Below are positions 26,621 through 35,710 of a DNA stretch of 64,000 nt, piece by piece; positions within the stretch are counted from its first letter, which is position 1, and each line of letters opens with the position of its first letter. The notes beneath the pieces were generated by a model. That model saw nothing but the letters and a program-made list of their open reading frames with translations. It did not search any database and was not told the DNA's origin. Source of the stretch: Magnetospira sp. QH-2 (GTDB lineage: Bacteria; Pseudomonadota; Alphaproteobacteria; Rhodospirillales; Magnetospiraceae); the NCBI RefSeq assembly GCF_000968135.1, contig NZ_FO538765.1:2309819-2373818 (forward strand), written 5' to 3'. The position numbers were made by a program, and so were the translations under genes.

Positions 26621-26816
26621 GGGTTAGAGCTCCTTCTAGCGCTGCGCGGTGTTCTTTCTGAACCCGATTGTCCATCATAGCAGAAAAATACCGTTTCCGA
26701 AACGGCAATGAGAAACCCTGGGATTCCTGATATCCGTCCCCCTGGCTTAACACGATTTTAAGGCCACCCGATCATGCTATTGGTTGGCATAAAATGGATA
26801 ATCTATAAGGACTGTC

Positions 26817-28124
26817 ATGGACATTTCCGTAATTGGATTGGGGAAGCTGGGATCCCCCATGGCCGCGATCATGGCGAGCAAAGGTCATCGGGTCATCGGT
26901 GTTGATTACAATGAAACTTTCGTCGCCGACCTGAAAGCCGGACGAGCGCCGGTGGAAGAGCCGGATCTGCAAGACCTGATCCATCAGGCGCAAGGCAACC
27001 TGGATGCCACGACGCGCTACGACGACGCCATCGCCCGCTCCACGGCGACCTTTATTATCGTGCCCACGCCAAGCGTCGAGAATGGCGAGTTCACCAATGA
27101 CTATGTGATCCAGACTCTGGAAGCCATCGGACAGGCCCTACGCAACAAGACCGAGGATCACTTGGTGGTGGTCACCAGCACGGTGATGCCGGGCAGCAGC
27201 AGCCAGACCCTTATCCCGGTGCTGGAACAAGCTTCGGGACGGCGGATCGGCGAAGGTCTGGGCTACTGTTACAGCCCCGAGTTCATCGCCTTGGGGAGCG
27301 TCGTCCATGACCTGTTGAACCCGGACTTCATCTTGATGGGAGAATCCGACCCGGCGGCGGGAGACTGGCTCGAAAGCATCTATAAATCCGTTTGCGACAA
27401 TGATCCGCCCATCGCCCGCATGGCCCTGGTCAATGCCGAACTGACGAAGATTTCGGTCAACGCCTATGTGACCATGAAGATTTCCTTTGCCAATATGCTG
27501 GCCGATGTCTGTGATCGGTTACCGGGAGCCAATGTGGACGAGGTCACTGCCGGATTGGGCCTGGACCGCCGCATTGGCCGTCACTACCTGAAGGGCGCCA
27601 TGGCTTTCGGCGGCCCTTGTTTCCCGCGTGACAACCGGGCATTCGGGGTGGTGGCCGATCGCATCGGGGCCCGAGCCGATCTGCCCCGTTCCAGCGACTT
27701 GTTGAACCAGTACCAATCCCAGCGCATGAACGATATCGTCGGGCGATTGGCCCCATCGGGATGCACCGTGGCGGTGCTGGGCCTGTCGTATAAGCCCCAT
27801 ACCTACGTCATTGAGGAATCCGCCAGCCTGCGGCTGATCGAGGACCTGCATGGCAACGGACATAAGGTCATGGCGCATGATCCCATGGCCCTGGACAATG
27901 CCCGCGAGGCTCTGGGCGATCAGGCAGAGTATACCGCCGACATTGCCGATGCCTTGGCGGAGGCGAGCGTCGTCATCCTCGCCACTCCCTGGCCGCAGTA
28001 CAGGGACATCGACCCGAGTCTGCTCGCGGGCAAAAAGGTCATTGATTGCTGGCGAATGCTCGACGATTCCGAATATGCTGGCCATTGCGAACTGCACCAT
28101 CTCGGGGCCGGTATCCTGGCCTGA
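26817..28124 (+). CDS. Nucleotide-sugar 6-dehydrogenase (UDP-Glc/GDP-Man family)
   Basis: A 435-residue NAD-dependent dehydrogenase that oxidises a nucleotide sugar to its uronic acid. The N-terminal Rossmann motif is VIGLGKLGSPMA. The central helical domain has INAELTKISVNAYVTMKIS-like sequence (VNAELTKISVNAYVTMK) and the catalytic cysteine is Cys268 in GGPCFPRDN. The C-terminal domain has VLGLSYKPHTYVIEES. It lies 37 bp before a GDP-mannose-epimerase-like gene, so the pair probably makes an uncommon sugar precursor for surface glycans or flagellin. Confidence 0.92.
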   Translation: MDISVIGLGKLGSPMAAIMASKGHRVIGVDYNETFVADLKAGRAPVEEPDLQDLIHQAQGNLDATTRYDDAIARSTATFIIVPTPSVENGEFTNDYVIQTLEAIGQALRNKTEDHLVVVTSTVMPGSSSQTLIPVLEQASGRRIGEGLGYCYSPEFIALGSVVHDLLNPDFILMGESDPAAGDWLESIYKSVCDNDPPIARMALVNAELTKISVNAYVTMKISFANMLADVCDRLPGANVDEVTAGLGLDRRIGRHYLKGAMAFGGPCFPRDNRAFGVVADRIGARADLPRSSDLLNQYQSQRMNDIVGRLAPSGCTVAVLGLSYKPHTYVIEESASLRLIEDLHGNGHKVMAHDPMALDNAREALGDQAEYTADIADALAEASVVILATPWPQYRDIDPSLLAGKKVIDCWRMLDDSEYAGHCELHHLGAGILA

Positions 28125-28161
28125 AGACTCCCTCCCTCCCGTTTTTCGAAAGGCGCGACAT

Positions 28162-29163
28162 ATGTTTGATTTTTTCCAGCAGGCGGACAAGGACGACCTG
28201 ATCCTGGTGGCGGGCGGCGGCGGCTTCATTGGCGGCCACATGATCGCCGACCTGCGCCGGGCGGGCTATCGCCGTCTGCGCGCCGTGGATATCAAACCCG
28301 TCGAGAACTGGCATCTATCCTTCCCCGACGTGGACAACCAGGTCCTTGATCTGCGAGAGAAACCGGCCTGCATGGAAGCCGCCAAAGACGCGGCCTGGAT
28401 CTATAACTTCGCCTGCGACATGGGCGGCATGGGCTTTATCGAGTTTCACAAGGCCGACTGCATGCTCTCGGTGCTGATCAATACCCATATGCTGATGGCG
28501 GCCCGGGAAGTGGGCGCCAAGCGGATGCTCTATTCCTCCTCGGCCTGCGTCTATGCCGCCGACAAGCAAACCGATGCCGACGTCACCGCCTTGAAGGAGA
28601 GCGATGCCTATCCGGCCATGGCCGAGGACGGCTACGGCTGGGAGAAGCTGTTCTCCGAGCGCATGTGCCGCCACTTCTACGAAGACTATGGCGTCGACAA
28701 CAGGGTGGTCCGCTTTCACAACGTCTATGGCCCCGACGGATCCTGGAACGATGGACGGGAAAAGGCCCCCGCCGCCATCTCCCGCAAGGTGGCCCTGGCC
28801 AAGCTGACCGGCGACCACAGCATCGAGATCTGGGGTGACGGCCTGCAAACCCGCAGCTTCATGTATATCGATGACTGCCTCGAAGGCACCAAGATGATGA
28901 TGGCCAGCGATGTGCGTGAGCCGCTCAACGTCGGCAGCGACGAACTGGTAACCATCAACGGCCTGGTGGACATGGTCGAAAGCTTCGCCGGGATCAAGCT
29001 GGAGCGCCATTATAACCTGGACGCCCCCAAGGGCGTGCGCGGCCGCAACTCGGACAACACCTTGATCCAGGAAAAGCTCGGCTGGGCCCCCTCCATCCCC
29101 CTCGTCGAGGGCATGGAAAAGACCTATCGCTGGGTCTATGACCAGGTGAAGGCGAGTTTGTGA
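28162..29163 (+). CDS. NAD-dependent epimerase, GDP-mannose 3,5-epimerase type
   Basis: A 333-residue short-chain epimerase/dehydratase. The Rossmann motif is VAGGGGFIGGHM. The stretch MGGMGFIEFHKADCM and YSSSACVYAA resemble plant-type GDP-mannose 3,5-epimerase. The catalytic pair is Tyr158/Lys162 (YGWEK). FHNVYGPDGSW and RSFMYIDDCLEGT complete the fold. The substrate assignment is by likeness. The start at 28162 is used because the open frame upstream overlaps the dehydrogenase gene. Confidence 0.9.
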   Translation: MFDFFQQADKDDLILVAGGGGFIGGHMIADLRRAGYRRLRAVDIKPVENWHLSFPDVDNQVLDLREKPACMEAAKDAAWIYNFACDMGGMGFIEFHKADCMLSVLINTHMLMAAREVGAKRMLYSSSACVYAADKQTDADVTALKESDAYPAMAEDGYGWEKLFSERMCRHFYEDYGVDNRVVRFHNVYGPDGSWNDGREKAPAAISRKVALAKLTGDHSIEIWGDGLQTRSFMYIDDCLEGTKMMMASDVREPLNVGSDELVTINGLVDMVESFAGIKLERHYNLDAPKGVRGRNSDNTLIQEKLGWAPSIPLVEGMEKTYRWVYDQVKASL

Positions 29164-29207
29164 GGGCGGGAGCCTGGAAAGGCCTGGGGGGCAGTGAGGT
29201 GAGGCTG

Positions 29208-29233
29208 TAATTAGTGGAGTGTCACCGTAACCC
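29208..29233. repeat. Left copy of a 26-bp inverted repeat around the IS-rich island
   Basis: The sequence TAATTAGTGGAGTGTCACCG continuing to CCC is repeated exactly, in inverse orientation, at 35703-35728. A 14-bp part (CGGTGACACTCCAC) recurs at 40312-40325. The two 26-bp copies bracket 6.5 kb of broken genes and insertion sequences. Confidence 0.8.
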
Positions 29234-29314
29234 GCAACCGTAACCACCGCAACCCGATATAACTCAATAAAATTGGCATTCTTTGAATATTGTTACTATC
29301 AATGTGACAAAAAA

Positions 29315-29707
29315 CTACAGCTTAAACCCAATAACAGATATATCGTCACGTCGACTTTCATCACCTTGGTATTCTAACAAAGCTTGATTGATGGTCGTCA
29401 TTTGATCACTCATAGATTTGCCTTGTATTTCAACCAACAAATTCATCAACCTTTTTTTACCAAAGCCAAGACGTTTTGGTCCGCCAATTTGATCAAGGAT
29501 GCCATCAGAAGTCATATAAAAAGCTTGATCTTGAGTGATGCTAATCTCATGGATATCATACTTTTGATCATGAGGAATGCTGCGATAGCCAATGCCTTTC
29601 TTGGTTCCCTTTGTTATTTGGGTTTTGCCATTATTGATTTCGAACAAATCGAACTTTGCACCAGAAAAAAAGAATTTCTCGCTTTCATTAGGTAGGTAAC
29701 AAACACC
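29315..29707 (-). pseudogene. 3' remnant of the SBP-PAS-SpoIIE gene (SpoIIE phosphatase C-terminal half)
   Basis: Minus-strand reading gives GVCYLPNESEKFFFSGAKFD, then KGTKKGIGYRSIP, FYMTSDGILDQIGG and a final RRDDISVIGF. This is the C-terminal half of a SpoIIE-type PP2C phosphatase domain with the metal-binding DG (SDGILDQ) and the RRDDISV ending. The N-terminal half of the domain is missing; a palindrome at 29708-29801 takes its place. The fragment belongs with 29802-29935 and 31725-33405. AT-rich, unlike the core genes around it. Confidence 0.85.
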
Positions 29708-29801
29708 TAACCCGAATTATTCATGAGTCTCCCTGGCATCGCAACGGCCGAGGGCCCGTGGCCGTTGCGATGCCAGGGAGACTCATGAATAATTCGGGTT
29801 A
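29708..29801. repeat. 42-bp-arm perfect palindrome
   Basis: Arms 29708-29749 and 29760-29801 are perfectly complementary (TAACCCGAATTATTCATGAG ... to ... CTCATGAATAATTCGGGTTA) around the 10-nt loop GAGGGCCCGT. The outer bases are TA/TA. It may be a MITE that used a TA target, or two IS ends fused head to head after an internal deletion. It puts a stop codon in the interrupted PAS frame. Confidence 0.92.
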
Positions 29802-29935
29802 AGTAAATCAGCAGGAAGCCCCAACATTTCAGCGAAGCGTTTGTTTGAAACAACCACGTCCATATTCTCATTCGTATAGCAAATTCCACCCGGCATATTT
29901 TCCATGGCAATGCGCAAATAAGCTTCCTTTTCTGC
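29802..29935 (-). pseudogene. PAS-domain fragment of the SBP-PAS-SpoIIE gene
   Basis: Reading the minus strand gives AEKEAYLRIAMENMPGGICY, then SNKRFAEMLGLPADLLN. This is the start of a PAS_7-type domain, often followed by a signalling output domain. It stops at TCATGA inside the palindrome arm. Joined on paper to 31725-33405 after removing the IS and one TA copy, the frame is continuous: VEAAL then AEKEAYL. Confidence 0.82.
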
Positions 29936-29947
29936 TAGGCTCAGGAC

Positions 29948-30411
29948 TCATAACCAGAAGATGACGGTTGCGGCGATGCAGATTGCGCTCATGAAGGTAT
30001 GGGCGCAACGGTCGTAGCGGGTGGCGATACGCCGCCAGTCCTTGAGCCGACCGAACATGCGCTCGATCAAGTTTCGCTGCTTGTAGAGGGCTTTATCGTA
30101 AAGGATTTCCTCTTTGCGGTTCGAGCGACCTGGAATGCAGGGCTCGATGCCGAGATCAAGCAGGGCCTGGCGGAAACGGTCGCTGTCGTATCCCCTGTCG
30201 GCGATCAGGTCGTCGGCATCAGGGAATGCAGGGAGCATGGTGTCGGCGCCGCGATAGTCGCTGACTTGTCCTTCGGTCAGCAGCAGGATCAGGGGCTTTC
30301 CATCGGCATCGCAGGCGGCATGCAGTTTCGAATTCAGGCCGCCCTTGGTGCGCCCGATACGGCGGGGAACAGCCCCTTTTTGAGCAGGCTCGCCGCCGTC
30401 CTGTGGGCCTT
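29948..30411 (-). pseudogene. IS427-like transposase, C-terminal part
   Basis: The frame to 29948 encodes DDLIADRGYDSDRFRQALLD (second catalytic Asp), RSNRKEEILYDKALYKQRN and LIERMFGRLKDWRRIATRYD (catalytic Glu), the C-terminal half of an IS5 DDE transposase. The segment 30382-30411 before the C4T5 run is in the 0 frame (LKAHRTAASLLKKG), the rest in -1. It is cut from its N-terminal part by the inner IS at 30415-31345. Confidence 0.85.
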
Positions 30412-30414
30412 GAG

Positions 30415-31345
30415 AGTCGGACTCAGAAAGAAGCTTTCGAGTTCAATCTCTTGCTAGACGCCGGGTGAGCTGGCGTATACTGGCGATGGTAATCCAAGCG
30501 ACGGCGCTTTCGATGGTCGCCTCGAAATCCTTGGCCAGTCTACGACACCGACCGAGCCAAGCGAAGGTACGCTCCACGACCCAGCGCCGGGGTAGAACCT
30601 CGAAACCGTTTGCCGCATCGGAGCGCTTGATCACTTCAATGGTCCATTGTCCGATCTTTTCCAGCGCGCCGCGCAGCTTTTGTCCAGCATAGCCTCCGTC
30701 AGCGAAGACATGGCGTAGCCAAGGGAGGCGGCTGCGAAAGGAGGCGAGGATCCCGGGAGCACCGTCGCGATCCTGGATATCCGCCTCGTGCACCATGACG
30801 GCAACCATGAAGCCTTCGGTATCGGTGACGATGTGACGCTTCCGGCCTTTGATCTTCTTGCCTGCGTCAAAGCCCCGGGGGCCGCCGCTCTCCGTGGTTT
30901 TCACGCTCTGGCTGTCGATCACTCCGGCACTTGGGGAGGCCTCCCTGCCCATCGCCTCGCGTGCCGCCATGACAAGATGATGATTGATCGTCGCCCACCG
31001 ACCGTCGTCGCGCCAATCGTAAAAATATCCCTGTACCGTCGAATAGGGCGGAAAGCATTTCGGCAACAGTCGCCACTGACATCCACTCGCCGCGATATAG
31101 AGCAACGCATTGACAACCTCCCGCAAATCCGTCTCGCGTGGCCGACCCAATCGGTTCGCCTCGGGTAAATGCGGCTCGATCCATTCCCATTCCTCTTGTG
31201 TCAGGTCGCTTGCATACCGGCTGTTGTTGCGCTCATACTTGGGACGAGTGGTCTCGGTCCACATCTTGTGTCTCCTTCATTGTTTGGTCACAACGATAGA
31301 ATCACAAGTGACTGATTCCACTCAACTCTTTTTCAGCCAGCCTCT
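30415..31345 (-). mobile_element. Inner IS5-family element
   Basis: A 931-bp element inserted in the IS427-like transposase gene. A GAG triplet flanks both sides (30412-30414 and 31346-31348). Removing the element and one triplet restores the host reading frame (ACC CAT CTC AAG GCC). Its ends are imperfect inverted repeats beginning AGTCGGACTCAGAAAG and, at the other side, AGAGGCTGGCTGAAAAAG. Confidence 0.8.
30443..31264 (-). CDS. IS5-family transposase (inner element)
   Basis: A complete 273-residue transposase. The N-terminal DUF4096 region (DLTQEEWEWIEPHLPEANR, SGCQWRLLPKCFPPYSTVQ) is followed by the DDE core: first Asp in GVIDSQSVKTTESGG, second in HVFADGGYAGQKL and Glu in WVVERTFAWLGRCRRLAKDF. 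All three catalytic residues are present and the frame is unbroken, so this copy may still be active. Confidence 0.95.
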   Translation of the reverse strand: MWTETTRPKYERNNSRYASDLTQEEWEWIEPHLPEANRLGRPRETDLREVVNALLYIAASGCQWRLLPKCFPPYSTVQGYFYDWRDDGRWATINHHLVMAAREAMGREASPSAGVIDSQSVKTTESGGPRGFDAGKKIKGRKRHIVTDTEGFMVAVMVHEADIQDRDGAPGILASFRSRLPWLRHVFADGGYAGQKLRGALEKIGQWTIEVIKRSDAANGFEVLPRRWVVERTFAWLGRCRRLAKDFEATIESAVAWITIASIRQLTRRLARD

Positions 31346-31348
31346 GAG

Positions 31349-31642
31349 ATGGGTGGCGTCGATCATCACCGTATGGGTGGCCGTGCTTTCGGCGGCCAGG
31401 GTGGCGAAGATCCGGTCGAACACTCCGGCCTCGCTCCAACGGACGAAGCGGTTGTACAGGGTCTTGTGCGGTCCATAGGCGACGGGCGCGTCACGCCACA
31501 TCAAGCCGTGGCGAAGAACATGGATGATGCCGCTGATCACCCGCCGGTCATCGACGCGCGGGACGCCTCTTGTTTTGTTCGGCAGCAACGGTTGAAGGCG
31601 TTCGAATTGTTTGTCGGACAACCAGAAATGATGGCTCTGCAT
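31349..31642 (-). pseudogene. IS427-like transposase, N-terminal part
   Basis: From an ATG at 31642 (GGGAGGGGAAAG before it) the frame encodes MQSHHFWLSDKQFERLQPLL, LRHGLMWRDAPVAYGPHKT and TVMIDATHL, the N-terminal domain and first catalytic Asp of an IS5/IS427 transposase. It then runs into the inner IS and stops at 31322. It continues in 29948-30411. Confidence 0.85.
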
Positions 31643-31724
31643 CGGCTTTCCCCTCCCTAAAATTCCAGGGAAGGGAATCATGTCCACCGACTATTGGGAA
31701 TCCCTTTTATGGGTCCTGAGCCTA

Positions 31725-33405
31725 AGGCTGCCTCGACTTTTTTTCTTTCTGCAATCTCGCGTCCAAGTTTTCGGTTCCAATAAACCATGACCAATAAGAA
31801 GGCCAATATGCCTGCACCGATTTTAGATAAAAATATGTAATCGACGGCTTGCTCAATACTAATTTTCACCCAATCATCATAGATTTTTTTCTTTGTTTTA
31901 ACGTCGATGCGCGCAATCACTTTGTTGAGAATAGAAAGAAGTTCTGGGTCTGAATTTTGAACCAAAATACTATGTCTAAATTCAAATTCAGTAATACCGA
32001 TAATCTTTAGGTTCCGCAAGTAAAGGGCCTCCATGTTGTAGATAGAGACAAGCTTATGTCCGATAAAGACATCAGCTTCACCTGAGGAAACAAGAGAGAG
32101 TGCTTTTTCAATGCTTGTGGTTGCGCGAACGTTCAACTCGGGGAAATTCTCTTTGATGTAATTGTAGCTTGTATAAAATTTTGGTATAGCGAGCGTCATA
32201 CCTTCAAGGTCTTCGGGACCATTGACAAAGTTGGCATTGTTGCGTCCAACGATAACAAGGGGGTATCTTGAATAGGCATCTGAAATTAGTCCCAATGCTC
32301 TTTCATTGGCTGAGTTACCAACACCGGGAACGATATCAAGTTTTTGCTCACCAAATTTTTTCAATACATCAGGCCATGAGTCTGCTGCAACAAAGTCGAA
32401 GCGAATGCCTGTTTCCTCAGAGATAATGCTTAGATAATCACCCATAACCCCAGTCATTGTTCCGTTTTCAATAATGGACATAGGCTTCCAGTTTACTTCA
32501 CTATAAGTCACAACTGGGTGGGCTCTTAACCACTGTTTTTCTTTCTCAGAAAAGTTGATCTTTGTTTGCCCCGTGTTACGGATTTCATAAAGGGCACCAT
32601 TGGAAGCGAAATGGGTTTGGAATAGCTTATTCCTTGCTCCATCATCGATGGCTTTAAGGCTCTTTTGTAAGATATCGCGTAGAGGTTCATCTATTTTTTT
32701 AACCGCCATGCGGAGTGTATTTTCATCATCACGATGAAGTCCCGTAGCAGCCACTACCTTTAAGTTGGAAAGTAGATTTTCTTCCAATAAAACGGTTACA
32801 ACGCTGAGACTTTCAATAAAACCGTCTGCATTCCCAAACGATACGGCAGTCATTCCATCAAGAGCACCATCTACATGGGTGCGAGTAATGTTTGGATAAC
32901 GTTCCTTTATCAGGTGATCAAAAGATGTATCGGCAATTGCGGCAAGGCTAAGACCTCGAAGATCATCAAGGTTGTTTAATTCTGTACGATCTTTGTGAAG
33001 CACCAACGCAGCAGGGTTGACCGCATAGCCATCTGTGAATAGCATTGTTTCGCTACGTTCAGGCGTGAAATACACAGCAGGGAGAACATCAATATTCCCA
33101 GCATGAAATTCTTTGATAAGATCTGGCCACGTAAGACCATTAACAAATTCGATATTAAGCCCAGCAATTTCTGCTGCCTTTTGGATCATATCAATTGAAA
33201 AACCATAAGGCTGGCCATTACGCACATAATCAAAGGGTGGCCAGTCTGTTTCATTGGCGATTTTGATTGTTGGATTCTGTTTGATCCAATCTTGTTCCGT
33301 CTGAGTGAGGGAAATACTGGAATTACTACCGATTGCGATAGACGGCTCTATAAAAAGAGCTGCAATCAGCACCCCTATGGCAATGATATGTGATTTGAAA
33401 AACAA
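31725..33405 (-). pseudogene. 5' part of a two-SBP membrane sensor (SBP-SBP-TM-PAS-SpoIIE)
   Basis: A signal peptide (IIAIGVLIAALFIEPSIA) is followed by two extracytoplasmic solute-binding (SBP_bac_3) domains: residues about 40-260 (IANETDWPPFDYVRNGQPYG) and 275-500 (VVTYSEVNWKPMSIIENGTM). A transmembrane helix (SKIGAGILAFLLVMVYW) and a coiled linker (REIAERKKVEAAL) come next. Then the IS427-like element interrupts it; the 14 following codons are IS-derived. The start codon appears to be TTG at 33405. The intact gene would have linked ligand binding to a PAS-SpoIIE phosphatase. AT-rich, likely acquired. Confidence 0.88.
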
Positions 33406-33466
33406 ATATAGTATCCCCAGTCCAAATTATCTTGTCTAGCAACTATAAGCTGCTAAGAAAGCCCTA

Positions 33467-34481
33467 GATTCAGACCCCAAGTGCACCACCCAGGTATGCT
33501 GGGAACGCTATGGGACAGAGATATGCACACGTCAGCTTGGACGAAAGATGCGAGATTTACCGTCTGCATGCAGACGGTAAATCTCAACGGGCCATTGGGC
33601 GGCTGATGGGCCGCTCGGCCTCGACCATTGGCCGGGAATTGAAGCGCAACGCGCTGCCCCGGGCCGGATACAAGCCGGCCATGGCCGAGCGCATGGCCTG
33701 GGCGCGCAAACGCCGCCTGCCGAAAATCGAGCGCTTGAGCCCTCTGAAAACCCACATCCTGGATGCGCTTGCTATGGAACAGAGCCCGGAGCAGATCGCC
33801 GGAAGGCTCAAGCTCGAAGGATCAGAGCATACCGTCAGCGCCGAGACAATCTATGCCTGGATCTACGGGCCCCACGGGCGGCGGCGGAAGCTCCACCGCC
33901 TGTTGCCGCAGGCCAAATCCCGTCGCGGACGACGGGCCCGAAAAGGGCGGCGCGATCCGCCGATCCCCGACCGGATGCCGATCCATATGCGCCCGACCAA
34001 GGCCCATCTGCGCGCCGAGCCGGGCCATTGGGAGGCCGATCTGGTGCATTTCCGCAAGCAACGGGCCTGTCTGCTCACCTGTATCGAGCGGCGGTCTCGG
34101 CTGCTGCTCACCGCGCCCCTTCCAGACAAAACCGCCCGCACCACCGCCGAGGCGCTGGCCGGTTTGCTCAATCGGGCGCCCAAACGGGCCCGGAAAACCG
34201 TCACCCTGGACAACGGCGGCGAGTTCTACGACCACAAGAGCCTGCCTGTGCGCGCCTTCTTTTGCGATCCCCATTCCCCCTGGCAGCGCGGCTCCATTGA
34301 GAACGCCAACGGCGTCCTGCGCCGCAGCCTGCCCAGGCACATTCGCCTCATCAAATTCTCCGATCAAGACATCGAGGACATCACATGGACCTACAACACA
34401 ACGCCCCGAAAATGCCTCGGTTTCCTCACGCCAATCGAGGCATTCGCCAAATCAATCGGTGTTGCGCTTGTAATTTGAATC
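33467..34481 (+). mobile_element. IS30-family insertion sequence
   Basis: About 1.0 kb. The left end GATTCAGACCCCAAGTGCAC (33467 on) and the inverted right end GATTCAAATTACAAGCGCAA (from 34481) are imperfect terminal inverted repeats. I could not define a target duplication. It sits just upstream of the broken sensor gene's start. Confidence 0.78.
33510..34478 (+). CDS. IS30-family transposase
   Basis: A 322-residue transposase. The N-terminal helix-turn-helix reads LDERCEIYRLHADGKSQRAI and GRSASTIGRELKRN. The DDE integrase core has EPGHWEADLVHF (Asp), VTLDNGGEFYDHK (Asp) and SPWQRGSIENANGVLRR (Glu), followed by the family ending ITWTYNTTPRKCLGFLTP. Intact and probably functional. Confidence 0.96.
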   Translation: MGQRYAHVSLDERCEIYRLHADGKSQRAIGRLMGRSASTIGRELKRNALPRAGYKPAMAERMAWARKRRLPKIERLSPLKTHILDALAMEQSPEQIAGRLKLEGSEHTVSAETIYAWIYGPHGRRRKLHRLLPQAKSRRGRRARKGRRDPPIPDRMPIHMRPTKAHLRAEPGHWEADLVHFRKQRACLLTCIERRSRLLLTAPLPDKTARTTAEALAGLLNRAPKRARKTVTLDNGGEFYDHKSLPVRAFFCDPHSPWQRGSIENANGVLRRSLPRHIRLIKFSDQDIEDITWTYNTTPRKCLGFLTPIEAFAKSIGVALVI

Positions 34482-34579
34482 CAGCAGCCTTGATATTTAT
34501 ATCAGTCTTCGTGAGATTTGGCAAATTTGTCCTATCTAGAGAATTGTGATTAATACAATTATGAGCACCTTTAATGCTA

Positions 34580-35633
34580 GAGCGTTTCCCACTTACTCTG
34601 GTTCATAACCAGCAGCGGAGAAGAAGTTTCGCGCCTCTGCGAGTGTGATGGCGTCGATGGCCGAGGCGACGGCATCCCAGAGGTCTTCGAGTTTCCGGGC
34701 GGCGGTCTTTTTGAGGAGAGCCTTGATCTTGGAGAACGCCATCTCGATCGGGTTGAAGTCCGGGCTATAGGGCGGCAGGAACAGCAAATGGGCTCCGGCC
34801 TGTTCGATGGCCTCGCGGATGGCGCTCGGTTTGTGGGCGGGCAGGTTGTCCAGAATGACGATGTCGCCGCGCCGGAGCGTCGGCACCAGGGCCTGCGTCA
34901 CATAGGCCTCGAAGGCCACTCCGGTCATGGCGCCGTCCAGGGTCATCGGCGCGGTGATGCCCGAGAGGCGCAACGCCCCAACGAAGGTCGTCGTCTTCCA
35001 GTGGCCGTGCGGGATCGGTGCCCGGCAACGCTCCCCCCGCGCCGACCGACCGCGCAACCGGGCCATCTTGGTCGATACCCCGGTCTCGTCGATGAACACC
35101 AGGCGCTCCGGATCGAGGTCCGGCTGCCCGTCGAACCAAGCCAATCTGCGTTGCTTTACGTCTGGTCGTTCCTGTTCGGCGGCATGCGCCGTCTTTTTTT
35201 GAATGTCACCTCGTGGCGAACGAAAAACCGGTCCACCGCGCTGGTCGACGTCTCGACACCGTGGTTGACCCGCAGGTGCTCGACAACCTCGGAAAGCGTC
35301 ACATCCGGTCGGGCTTCCACAAGCGCCAGGATCTCTTCGTAAAGGCCTTCCAACGGGCTGCGCGGAGACCGACTGCCCATCTTCTCCGGCTCCCAGCTTC
35401 CGGTGCGCCGCCAACGGGCCACCCAGCGGATCGCCGTTGCCTCGCCGACACCGTAACGGCGGGCCGCCGCCCGCCGCGTCATGCCACTGTCAACGGCTTC
35501 AACCACACGCCTGCGCAAATCGTTCGAGAGAGGTCGCGTCATAAGGGCTGGCCTCCTTCTCCAGCCCTTAGCTTGAATCACAAATCCGCCTCAAAGGGAA
35601 TCCCTTGTGATTCAATCTTTCTGGGAAATGCTC
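34580..35633 (-). mobile_element. IS630-family insertion sequence
   Basis: Ends GAGCGTTTCCCA (34580 on) and TGGGAAATGCTC (to 35633) are inverted copies with one mismatch, flanked by TA at 34578-34579 and 35634-35635, the target rule of IS630. The right TA lies at the stop codon of an older IS5 transposase remnant. Confidence 0.9.
34593..35581 (-). CDS. IS630-family transposase (two frames, -1 shift)
   Basis: The first frame (35581-35156) has the helix-turn-helix part ([37 protein letters not shown]). The second frame (to 34593) has the DDE part: [50 protein letters not shown]. They join at an A7 run (T7 at 35194-35200 on the plus strand), right after TFKK. The total length of 989 bases fits one -1 shift, giving about 329 residues. 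Programmed shifting is known in IS630 relatives, so this is probably not decay. Confidence 0.85.
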
Positions 35634-35635
35634 TA

Positions 35636-35710
35636 GGCCGTGGACTCAATTGATCTGAGCCAGACGCGGATGGCGGCCAGTTTGACCATGGCGAGGAAGT
35701 TGGGGTTACG
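35636..35710 (-). pseudogene. IS5-family transposase 3' remnant
   Basis: The minus strand reads RNPNFLAMVKLAAIRVWLRS and then IESTA with a stop, the typical C-terminus of IS5-group transposases. Nothing more of the gene is present; its upstream side meets the 26-bp repeat at 35703-35728. IS630 is inserted at its stop codon. Confidence 0.75.

Larger units (their letters stand above)
29938..31722 (-). mobile_element. IS5-family element (IS427-like), interrupted by a second IS5
   Basis: Terminal inverted repeats GGCTCAGGACTCAT (29938-29951) and the complement of ATGGGTCCTGAGCC (31709-31722) bound it, with a TA target duplication at 29936-29937 and 31723-31724. Without the inner element it is about 850 bp, normal for the group. 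Its transposase frame is in two parts with a -1 shift at an A5G4 run (30373-30381 on the plus strand as C4T5). It inserted into the SBP-PAS-SpoIIE gene. Confidence 0.85.

Noticed and set aside
31322-31348. Stop of the IS427-like N-terminal frame as a true gene end
   Set aside because: The final residues GWLKKS come from the inner IS; the real frame resumes after 30415.
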